From: JAHJDO01 sp030671985 [NCBI: bacterium]
GTDB taxonomy: Bacteria; JAHJDO01
Assembly (NCBI GenBank): GCA_030671985.1
Contig: DAOVHI010000052.1
Span: forward strand, 1 to 8,999
Direction: 5' to 3'
DNA length: 8,999 bases
Position 1 is the stretch's first letter. Every line of letters begins with the position of its first letter. Below are positions 1 to 6,544 of the stretch, in pieces. The notes beneath the pieces were generated by a model. It was given only the letters and a program-made list of their open reading frames with translations, was not told the origin of the DNA and made no database searches. Made by a program: the position numbers and the translations under genes.

Positions 1-1560
1 GAAGCGGGGGTGTCTGTAAAAGGCGTGTCTGAATTTACCGGTTCCCCGGAGATGCTTGACGGAAGAGTGAAGACTCTTCATCCTAAAATTCATGGCGGGC
101 TTCTCGCGGTCAGGAGCAACAAGGAGCATATGAGACAAGTTGAAGAATATTCTGTTCCGCTGATTGATATGGTCGTAGTGAATCTATATCCGTTTCAAAA
201 GACCATAGCCAAAGAAAATGTCAGCCTTGAAGAAGCGATAGAAAATATTGACATCGGAGGTCCGACAATGCTTCGCAGCGCAGCAAAAAACTACAAGGAT
301 GTTGCCGTTGTGATCGACCCGAACGATTACAAACTCATTGTTGATGAGCTTAAAAACTCGGGAGAAATATCTCTTGAAACAAAACAAAAACTCGCCGTTA
401 AAGTGTTTAGGCACACTGCGGATTATGACAGCGCAATAGACAAATATCTCAGCGAAAACTTATCTAAAGAAAAAATATTAAGACTGAAATTCACTCAAGG
501 AGTATCTTTAAGATATGGCGAAAACTCGCATCAGTCAGCTACCTTTTATATGGACAAAGATTGTACGGAATCAAACCTTGCAACGGCAAAAATTTTGCAT
601 GGCAAAGAGATGTCGTATAATAATTACATAGACGCAAACGGTGCTTTTGAAGCAGTAAAAGATATCAAAGAACAGATTGGAGCAGTTGTGGTAAAGCATA
701 CAAACCCATGTGGATATGCGACAGGCAAGACCCTGAAAGAGGCTGTTGAAAAAGCGTGGATGGGAGATCCGATATCCGCTTTTGGATCAATTGTTGCTGT
801 CACGAGAAAACTTGATTTAGAGACCGCAGAGTTTCTAAAAGGAAAGAATACAAAGCACCTGACATATGCAAAAGATGGAGACAAGTATGTACCTGAGGAT
901 GTTAAAACCAAGCATGTGGAAGTTATAATAGCTCCGGGATATGACAGAGACGCTTTGGAACTTTTAAAGTCTGAAGGCAAGGTATTGCGCATTCTTGAGG
1001 TAGTGCCTCTTGACAGCGGGGAAAGTGAAAAATTTACATATCGAAAGATTGTGGGCGGCATACTTGAGCAGGACAGGGATTTAAAGATCTTTGATATATT
1101 TGATGTCGTTACAAAAGCACCGTTTCCCGATAATAAAAAAGAATTAGCCAAATTTGCGTATAAAGCGTGCAAGCATACTAAGTCCAATGCAATTGTTCTT
1201 TGCAGGGAATATTCACCGGGATGTTTTCAGGTGTTGGGTATGGGTGCCGGTCAGCCAAATAGAGTTGATTCCCTGCGCAAGCTGGCAATTACAAAAGCAA
1301 TGGAGAATCTACAAATTGAATATGACATTCTGAAACCGGAAGGCTCATTAGACGATTATGTAAAAAAAGCGATGTCAGAACTGGTTCTTGCTTCTGACGC
1401 TTTCTTTCCATTTTCTGATACTGTTGAAGAAGCGGCTGGTTTTGGTATTCGCTACATCATTCAGCCGGGTGGATCAAAACGGGACGATGCCTCAATATCC
1501 AAGTCTGACGAGCTCGCTATAGCCATGGTATTTGCCGGAATGCGTCACTTCTTGCATTAA
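1..1560 (+). CDS. purH: Bifunctional AICAR formyltransferase / IMP cyclohydrolase, 5' partial
   Basis: Catalyses the last two steps of de novo IMP synthesis in the cytoplasm: formyl transfer from 10-formyl-THF to AICAR, then ring closure to IMP. The open frame runs in from the window edge, so the GTG at 10 is an internal valine. By comparison with E. coli PurH (529 aa) about 45 N-terminal residues are missing; 519 residues are visible. The MGS-like cyclohydrolase domain shows DGRVKTLHPKIHGG near the start and NIDIGGPTMLRSAAKN. The formyltransferase domain shows RYGENSHQ, the KHTNPCG active-site motif (Lys codon at 694, followed by His), KSNAIVL, GAGQPNRVDS and SDAFFPFSD. It ends in MRHFLH, close to the family's usual MRHF-x-H tail. 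Between the DLETAEFL segment and the conserved VEVIIAP motif there are about 20 more residues than in E. coli. The gene looks intact where visible and supplies the 10-formyl-THF-consuming member of the folate theme in this window. Confidence 0.96.
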   Translation, partial: EAGVSVKGVSEFTGSPEMLDGRVKTLHPKIHGGLLAVRSNKEHMRQVEEYSVPLIDMVVVNLYPFQKTIAKENVSLEEAIENIDIGGPTMLRSAAKNYKDVAVVIDPNDYKLIVDELKNSGEISLETKQKLAVKVFRHTADYDSAIDKYLSENLSKEKILRLKFTQGVSLRYGENSHQSATFYMDKDCTESNLATAKILHGKEMSYNNYIDANGAFEAVKDIKEQIGAVVVKHTNPCGYATGKTLKEAVEKAWMGDPISAFGSIVAVTRKLDLETAEFLKGKNTKHLTYAKDGDKYVPEDVKTKHVEVIIAPGYDRDALELLKSEGKVLRILEVVPLDSGESEKFTYRKIVGGILEQDRDLKIFDIFDVVTKAPFPDNKKELAKFAYKACKHTKSNAIVLCREYSPGCFQVLGMGAGQPNRVDSLRKLAITKAMENLQIEYDILKPEGSLDDYVKKAMSELVLASDAFFPFSDTVEEAAGFGIRYIIQPGGSKRDDASISKSDELAIAMVFAGMRHFLH

Positions 1561-1583
1561 ATTAAAACCTGTTTAGAGGTAAA

Positions 1584-3422
1584 ATGTTTCTAAAGATAAG
1601 TCGACATAGCAGGTATCTCCGATTCCGAAATCTTGTTCAAATAATTCTTGTTCTCGTCCTTCTGGCTGTCTTCAATTGGGCAATTGCGAGCTGGCTATTA
1701 TGGTCAAACTACAATCGGTTAGCTATTTCACTGCAGGATAGCCAGTGGCCGTTTGAAGAAGACAAAGTCAACGTAGCCGTATTCCGGGAAGAGCCAGGCT
1801 CAAAACAGAAGAAATTATTTGGACACATGGAGGTTCTGCGGGGCATTGACTGGTTCCACCTCCGGATCGAGTTTGAAAATAAAAGATTTGAAATTGGTGC
1901 AGGCGATACCACGCAGCTCTCACGACCAGAGAGAGGTGTCCATTTTATAGCCCAGCCAACTACCTTTCCAGAATCCCGCCAGGCCTTAGCTGAAGTGGCA
2001 GAATGGATGTCACGGCTAAGATGGTGGCAACGTGTGGCCCTTTCAGTAGTGGCTCATCCTGTGATTACAGGACTAACATACAAAAAGGACGGTCTTTATT
2101 GGCGTATTGCCCTTCGAGGTGGAAATGCTACTGTTGCCATGGATCAATGGCTGGATGAACTCTATGTGAAGGAACCAGCCTCTAAGTATGCATGGCGTAT
2201 AGTCCTGCAGCGTCAATCAGACACTGGAGATTCATCAACCGTTTTTCAAGCATCTTCTGTTCTGACAGTCAAAGTGCCAGTCAACGAAATTGATAAGTCT
2301 CTGGCTGCAGGAATACGAATTCTATGTTTAAACTTTCAGGAAATCAAACCTGAGCCGGATGATTTCCAGTATGAAGGAAAAGGCTGGCTGGTTGTGAAGA
2401 ATGGACAAAGATTATTGTATCTTGAGGGCACAGCGTACGATATCGGTTATCAGCACGGCAGATTGCTCTCATCTTCTGTTAAGCGGCTCTCAGAGCGTAT
2501 AGTTTACGGCGTGGGTCTTTACTATTCCATGGAGAAAGCACAATGGTTTCTTGACGAGGCCAGAAAACTAGTCAAACGACAGCGACCATTCATTGCTCCT
2601 GAATATTTTGAAGAAATGCGCGGTCTTTCGGACGGATCAGGCGTACCTTTGGAAATAATACGAGTGGCTAATATATTCCCTGAATTCTTTCATTGTAGCG
2701 GCGTAGCTGTATTTGGCCGGGCAACTAAAGACAGTAAACTCCTGCACGCGCGAGTATTGGATTATATGACTGAAGTAGGACTGCAGGATGAGGCTGTGGT
2801 CATGGCAGTTAACCGCGAAGGAGCTCTGCGTTTTGTTAATGCGAGTTACGCGGGTTTTATCGGTTCAGTCACTGGAATGAATGAAAAGAAGATTGCCATT
2901 GGTGAGATGGGCGGACGTGGTGAAGGACTCTGGGATGGAACACCTATGAGTCTGCTGCTTCGGGGAGCTCTTGAACATGCGACCACACTTGAAGAAGCTA
3001 TTTCCTATATGCGTGACCGTGCCAGAACCTGTGAGTATTACTATGTAATCAGCGACGGAAATATTCCAGACGCAGTTGGAATTATCGCCAGACCTGATAC
3101 TTTTCAGGTTATTCAGTCCGGAGAAGCTGTAAAGATACTGCCTGAGTCAATTGATAACGCAGTGTTAATGTCGGGAGGAAACCGGTATAAACACCTTGTC
3201 CAGCGCATTCGTGAGCACTATGGACAGATTGATGCCAAAAAACTCTTTGAGATTATAAAAAGACCTGTAGCTATGCAATCGAATCTTCACAATGTTATCT
3301 TTGAGCCGCAAGTACTCCAGGTGTGGGTGGCTAATGCTGCACGGAATGAACCAGCTTGTGACCAAAAACCAGCAATCTATTTCTGGCCGGAACTGTTCCC
3401 CGAGGCGAAGACTAAGAAATAA
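1584..3422 (+). CDS. Membrane-anchored C45-family autoproteolytic acyltransferase/hydrolase
   Basis: A 612-residue protein. Residues about 18-42 form a single hydrophobic segment after a basic N-terminus (KISRHSRYLRFR), suggesting a signal anchor with the bulk outside the membrane. Residues about 45-275 are a domain I do not recognise. From about 280 the C45 (penicillin acyltransferase-like, Ntn-hydrolase) fold is visible: G-x-A-Y-D-I-G-Y-Q-H-G at 282-292, the probable nucleophile Cys371 in FHCSGVAVFGRAT, then ARVLDYM with Arg390 and Asp393, and a C-terminal NLHNVIFEP (Asn567, His569). Family members release an N-terminal Cys by autocleavage and cut or transfer amide/acyl bonds; the substrate here is unknown. 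The residue before the Cys is His, where the fungal acyltransferase has Gly. A GAGG ribosome site lies at 1576-1579, 4 nt before ATG. Codon use seems richer in G/C-ending codons than in purH or the hdr genes, hinting at transfer. Family assignment is firm; role is not. Confidence 0.8.
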   Translation: MFLKISRHSRYLRFRNLVQIILVLVLLAVFNWAIASWLLWSNYNRLAISLQDSQWPFEEDKVNVAVFREEPGSKQKKLFGHMEVLRGIDWFHLRIEFENKRFEIGAGDTTQLSRPERGVHFIAQPTTFPESRQALAEVAEWMSRLRWWQRVALSVVAHPVITGLTYKKDGLYWRIALRGGNATVAMDQWLDELYVKEPASKYAWRIVLQRQSDTGDSSTVFQASSVLTVKVPVNEIDKSLAAGIRILCLNFQEIKPEPDDFQYEGKGWLVVKNGQRLLYLEGTAYDIGYQHGRLLSSSVKRLSERIVYGVGLYYSMEKAQWFLDEARKLVKRQRPFIAPEYFEEMRGLSDGSGVPLEIIRVANIFPEFFHCSGVAVFGRATKDSKLLHARVLDYMTEVGLQDEAVVMAVNREGALRFVNASYAGFIGSVTGMNEKKIAIGEMGGRGEGLWDGTPMSLLLRGALEHATTLEEAISYMRDRARTCEYYYVISDGNIPDAVGIIARPDTFQVIQSGEAVKILPESIDNAVLMSGGNRYKHLVQRIREHYGQIDAKKLFEIIKRPVAMQSNLHNVIFEPQVLQVWVANAARNEPACDQKPAIYFWPELFPEAKTKK

Positions 3423-3526
3423 ATCGAATAAAAAACGTATCTGTTTCATTCTAATCGGCCAGGACATGAAATTTGCTGATAAAGTCTTCGAGGTATTCGC
3501 CAAGGAAGGATTCGCGGAACGCCGGC

Positions 3527-3796
3527 AGGGTAAATCCAATTATTTTAAGCGGGTACTTACCCTCCGCGTATGTGCATAAAATTGCTCCCCGTCCTTTGCT
3601 TTTCCAAAATGCTCTGAATGATGATTTAATACCACGATCATCCGTGGAAATCCTGTACAATACTGCGGGTCCGCCGAAGCAAATTATCTGGTACGATTGT
3701 GTTCATGGCCGTATTGAGAAAGATGCGGTTGTCAACATTGTCCGCGATGGCCTGGCGTGGCTGAAAAATCAACAGACTTTGTCAGCTAAACTATAA
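3527..3796 (+). pseudogene. Alpha/beta-hydrolase, C-terminal remnant
   Basis: Only the last part of an alpha/beta-hydrolase is readable, in the frame opened by a TTG at 3473. Homologous-looking sequence starts near codon 19 of that frame (VNPIILSGY) and continues through HKIAPRPLLF, the acid-bearing loop NDDLIP (probable catalytic Asp50, counted from 3473), and the histidine loop YDCVHGRIE (His78), closing with the helix GLAWLKN. The nucleophile elbow (G-x-S-x-G) and the rest of the N-terminal core are absent in all frames between here and the C45 gene, so a functional enzyme is not possible. In another frame at 3466-3519 the stretch KFADKVFEVFAKEGFA resembles the early helix of such hydrolases and could be a second scrap of the same gene, implying an internal deletion, but this is weak. 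It lies directly behind the C45 gene, another acyl/amide hydrolase, and may have arrived with it. Confidence 0.6.
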
Positions 3797-3843
3797 TTTT
3801 AATCAGAAAGCGTTGCCTGCATGTACACAGCCAGAACAATTTT

Positions 3844-3872
3844 TTGTGAATTATTAAGCTTTATGGTAGGAT
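3844..3872 (+). promoter_or_regulatory. Possible promoter of the hdr-like/folD operon
   Basis: TTGTGA at 3844-3849 and TAGGAT at 3867-3872 are separated by 17 nt, each matching the sigma-70 consensus at 4 of 6 positions. It lies in the 131-nt gap between the hydrolase remnant and the first flavoprotein gene, where an operon promoter would be expected. The match is modest in an AT-rich region, so it could be chance. Confidence 0.25.
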
Positions 3873-3927
3873 ATTATCCAAAACAAAGCGTCCTGTACTT
3901 CAGTTAGATAATGATGATGAAAAAAGA

Positions 3928-4968
3928 ATGGTAGAATTCGATATGGAAGAGAAAAATGTACTGGTTATCGGAGCAGGAATAGCGGGCGTTACCACAGCTT
4001 TAAAGATTGCAGATAGAGGAATAGCGGTTCATTTAGTAGAAAAAGACTCTTCTGTCGGCGGGCATGCTCAGGAATCTTGCTGTAAAGCGGTGGACAATGT
4101 TTGCACAAAATGCGGGGCTTGTCTTCTAAAGGATAGGATGGACAAGGTAGAAATTCATCCTAATATCAAAATATATTTAGGCTCAAACATATCAGATATT
4201 TCTAAGTCCGAAGATAAATTTTCCGTTCGTATAAAACATAATGATAAAACTAATTCTGTAGAAGTGGATGCAGTAGTCGTTGCAACTGGTTTTACCCCAT
4301 TTGACGCAAGAGGGAAAGGCAGATTTGGCTACGGAAGAATTCCTTATGTTTTTACAGGGCTGGACATTGAGGAGCACTTCAAGAAAAATGGAGAATTCAA
4401 CGAAATCCCAAAGCGAGCAGCATTCATACAATGTGTTGGGTCCAGGGATCCGCATTTAAATAAAGGGTATTGTTCAAGAGTATGCTGCCGTTACGCTTTG
4501 AGGCTCGCCATGATGGTTAGGGAAGCGTTTCCCGAAGTTAAGGTTGATATTTTTCATATGGATATCCAGTCTTCAGGAAAAGAATTTAACATGCTGTATG
4601 ACCAATGTAAGAATGATTCAAAAATAGAATTTATAAAGAGTATACCAACAAGAGCGCGGGAAATTTCCGAGACCAAATCGGTAAGAGTTTTGTATGAAGA
4701 CATGGCAGAAGCTAAACTTATTGAGAGAGATTATGATCTTCTTGTTCTTTCTATAGGGATAATGCCATCAGAGGATAATCAGAGAGTCGAAAATCTTCTC
4801 GGGATTAATATGGACGAATTCGGTTTTTTTGAACCGGTTGATAGTTTTTCTACAAGAACAAATGTTCAAGGTGTTTTTCTATCAGGTACATGTGAAGGAC
4901 CAAAAAGCATATCGGAAGCTATTCGGCATGCAGATAAAACCGCAGTAGATGTAATGGAGTACTTATGA
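3928..4968 (+). CDS. HdrA-like FAD/[4Fe-4S] flavoprotein (HdrA core / QmoA type)
   Basis: A 346-residue soluble flavoprotein related to the FAD subunit of heterodisulfide reductase (HdrA) and to QmoA. Residues 11-39 are the Rossmann FAD-binding segment (GAGIAG at 15-20, ending in the ribose-binding Glu38). Residues 43-80 keep the HdrA pattern of a GG motif, a cysteine cluster (Cys51, 52, 59, 62, 65) and HPNI. The hallmark second cluster motif is IQCVGSRD...YCSRVCC (Cys169, 182, 186, 187), followed by the typical KVDIFHMDIQSSGKEF. An ATG (Val-Ala-Thr-Gly) nucleotide-binding turn is at about 118-121. It lacks HdrA's ferredoxin domains, which sit on the next protein. The ATG at 3928 is chosen as the longest sensible start; the only nearby Shine-Dalgarno-like bases are a weak AAAAGA, and ATG at 3943 (residue 6) is equally possible. 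Its stop overlaps the next start by 4 nt (ATGA), implying translational coupling and a shared complex. The electron donor and acceptor are not shown by sequence. Confidence 0.85.
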   Translation: MVEFDMEEKNVLVIGAGIAGVTTALKIADRGIAVHLVEKDSSVGGHAQESCCKAVDNVCTKCGACLLKDRMDKVEIHPNIKIYLGSNISDISKSEDKFSVRIKHNDKTNSVEVDAVVVATGFTPFDARGKGRFGYGRIPYVFTGLDIEEHFKKNGEFNEIPKRAAFIQCVGSRDPHLNKGYCSRVCCRYALRLAMMVREAFPEVKVDIFHMDIQSSGKEFNMLYDQCKNDSKIEFIKSIPTRAREISETKSVRVLYEDMAEAKLIERDYDLLVLSIGIMPSEDNQRVENLLGINMDEFGFFEPVDSFSTRTNVQGVFLSGTCEGPKSISEAIRHADKTAVDVMEYL

Positions 4969-6125
4969 GCATTCTTATACTCGGCGGCGGTATTGCAGGA
5001 ATAACTGCTGCAACATACCTTGGGGAACAGGGGCAAAAAGTAGCGCTAATTGAAAGAGAAGAAGGATTAGGCGGCAGGCTAAATAATCTTTTCAGCGTAT
5101 ACGATCTGGGTATATCCCCAAAGGATTTTGTCTCCCGGCAAATAACAAAATTAAAAAAGTTCTCAAATGTGGATATATTTACTTGCGCAGAATTAATAGA
5201 GACCAAAGGACATGTTGGGAACTTTAATTCAAAACTCAAAATTAAAAACTCAAAACCAGTTAAAATCAAGCATGGGGCGATTATTATTGCGACGGGGGTT
5301 AATGTATCCGCGCCAAAGATGGATTGCAATTCTCAAAAGATAATTAACCATACTCATCTCGAAGACTACATTTCAAACAACAAGATAAAAAGATTATCCA
5401 AAGTCATATTCTTATGTGATTTTGCTAAAGAAGATTCTCAAATAATAGCATTATCTACGTTAAAGAATGCCTTGCTTCTTAGAGAAAAACTAAGATGCGA
5501 AGTATCTGTCTTGTCTCGCAATATAAAAGTTGCCGGCAAAAAGTTCGAGCAGTTATATACAGCTGTCAGAGAAAAAGGGGTTATATTTTCTGCTGTAGAA
5601 GGCGTAGACGTAGAAGGCTTGCATTTAATATGTGACTGGCTGGTGATTGGGGAAAGCATTCTTCCCGATCACGGTACAGAAGTTCTCTCTCTTACACTTG
5701 GCGTTGAGAGGGATAAGCAAGGATTTTTCCAGAATAACAATGTTCACTTTATGCCAAACTTATCAAATAGGAAAGGCATATTCTTTGCCGGGGCGTGTCA
5801 TATTGATGCAGGGCTGAATGATATATTAGATGATTCGTTGACAGCCGCATATGCTGCTCATAATTTACTTGAAAAGAACACGATAGAAATTGATGAGAAG
5901 ACAGCGGAAGTAGACGAGGAAAAATGCGCGCTTTGCCTTACATGCATACGTTCGTGTCCTCATAAAGCAATAGATATAGAGTTTTCTCGCGAAGTGGGCA
6001 AGAAAGCTGCAAAGATTGTTGAAGAGGCATGTTTTGGATGCGGGATCTGTGCATCTCTATGCCCCTCAAGAGCAATACAGCTTAGAGAATATGAAGATGA
6101 GAAGATACTTAAACTTATAGGATGA
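4965..6125 (+). CDS. HdrA-like flavoprotein with C-terminal 2x[4Fe-4S] ferredoxin domain
   Basis: A 386-residue partner of the preceding protein. The N-terminus is a second FAD-binding Rossmann fold (GGGIAG at residues 7-12, Glu at the end of strand 2, then GLGGR). An IIIATG turn follows, and a C-terminal FAD motif (GIFFAGACHIDAGLNDIL) resembles HdrA's G-x-C-x-x-P region. Residues about 317-375 are a bacterial-type ferredoxin domain with two C-x2-C-x2-C-x3-C motifs: Cys321/324/327/331 and Cys356/359/362/366, the latter closing with PSRAIQL. The central part lacks the CVGSR...YCSRVCC cluster motif present in its neighbour, so the two proteins look like an HdrA divided or duplicated into complementary halves. 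The start ATG lies within the upstream stop (4-nt overlap). An A-rich direct-repeat insert around 5229-5260 encodes a Lys/Asn/Ser-rich loop. Probable role: carry electrons between FAD and ferredoxin or MvhD in a soluble complex. This is inference. Confidence 0.85.
   Translation: MSILILGGGIAGITAATYLGEQGQKVALIEREEGLGGRLNNLFSVYDLGISPKDFVSRQITKLKKFSNVDIFTCAELIETKGHVGNFNSKLKIKNSKPVKIKHGAIIIATGVNVSAPKMDCNSQKIINHTHLEDYISNNKIKRLSKVIFLCDFAKEDSQIIALSTLKNALLLREKLRCEVSVLSRNIKVAGKKFEQLYTAVREKGVIFSAVEGVDVEGLHLICDWLVIGESILPDHGTEVLSLTLGVERDKQGFFQNNNVHFMPNLSNRKGIFFAGACHIDAGLNDILDDSLTAAYAAHNLLEKNTIEIDEKTAEVDEEKCALCLTCIRSCPHKAIDIEFSREVGKKAAKIVEEACFGCGICASLCPSRAIQLREYEDEKILKLIG
5229..5260 (+). repeat. A-rich short direct repeat inside the second flavoprotein gene
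   Basis: The 10-mer AAACTCAAAA occurs at 5232-5241 and again at 5246-5255 within a stretch made almost only of A, C and T. In frame it encodes NSKLKIKNSK, a low-complexity loop between two conserved strands. It resembles the TTCAAAATTAAAAA-type simple sequence dispersed in many AT-rich genomes, but no second copy occurs in this window. Confidence 0.4.
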
Positions 6126-6132
6126 TTTTATA

Positions 6133-6528
6133 ATGGCATATAAACCAAATATAACAATTTTTTGCTGTGAGAATTCAGTTTATGAAACCGCCTTAAATGT
6201 TAGCAAACGCCACAGCAATATTCAGATTATAAAGGTTCCATGTTCCGGGGAGATCAGCAGTATTCACATCCTCAAATGTTTTGAATCAGGCAGGGACATG
6301 GTTATAGTAATTGCATGTATAGAGGAGGCATGCCACTTTATAAATGGGAATATAAAAGTTGGAAAAGTTGTAGAAGCTGCTCGTAACAGGTTGAAGGAAT
6401 TGGACATCGATGATAAACGCTTGCAAATTCTCAATTTTGCTCCTAATATGGATGAAAAATTCCATAGTGCTTTTGAGGACATAGTATTACAGGCTTCAGA
6501 ACTTGGGTCAATATATAAAAAGCGATAG
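6133..6528 (+). CDS. MvhD/FlpD-like hydrogenase delta-type iron-sulfur electron-transfer protein
   Basis: A 131-residue protein covering the whole MvhD domain. MvhD family proteins carry a [2Fe-2S] cluster and pass electrons between HdrA and a hydrogenase or other electron donor. Family landmarks: the N-terminal strand ITIFCCENSVY (Cys11, Cys12), IIKVPCSGEISS (Cys37, the invariant CSG), the ESGRDMVIVIACIEEACHFINGN segment (Cys62, Cys67, matching G-C-x4-D-C-H-Y-x2-G-N), and RLKELDIDDKRLQILNFAP. Where the family usually has F-C-C-x-x-C, this protein has Ser15 in place of the last Cys, and the glycine of the usual GC pair is Ala61. It therefore looks divergent, and its cluster ligation may differ. 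AGGA at 6119-6122, inside the end of the upstream gene, sits 10 nt before the ATG. The gap to the flavoprotein gene is 7 nt and to folD 16 nt, so all four genes appear co-transcribed. Confidence 0.85.
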   Translation: MAYKPNITIFCCENSVYETALNVSKRHSNIQIIKVPCSGEISSIHILKCFESGRDMVIVIACIEEACHFINGNIKVGKVVEAARNRLKELDIDDKRLQILNFAPNMDEKFHSAFEDIVLQASELGSIYKKR

Positions 6529-6544
6529 AAAGGATACTAGGCAT

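Noticed and set aside
624-1187. Long open frame on the minus strand (187 codons) inside purH
   Set aside because: It lies wholly opposite strongly conserved PurH sequence, has no recognisable motif, and its Ser/Thr-rich composition is what antisense of this gene would give.
3292-3579. Plus-strand frame of 95 codons overlapping the end of the C45 gene
   Set aside because: The first 130 bases are the C45 gene in another frame. Only the short 3466-3519 part might be a hydrolase scrap, so it is not a gene in itself.
3451-3660. Minus-strand frame of 69 codons across the hydrolase remnant
   Set aside because: No recognised similarity and it opposes the hydrolase homology; treated as antisense.
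6503-6544. Upstream TTG start for folD
   Set aside because: It would overlap mvhD by 26 nt and add residues absent from FolD proteins, while ATG 6545 has a well-placed AGGA.
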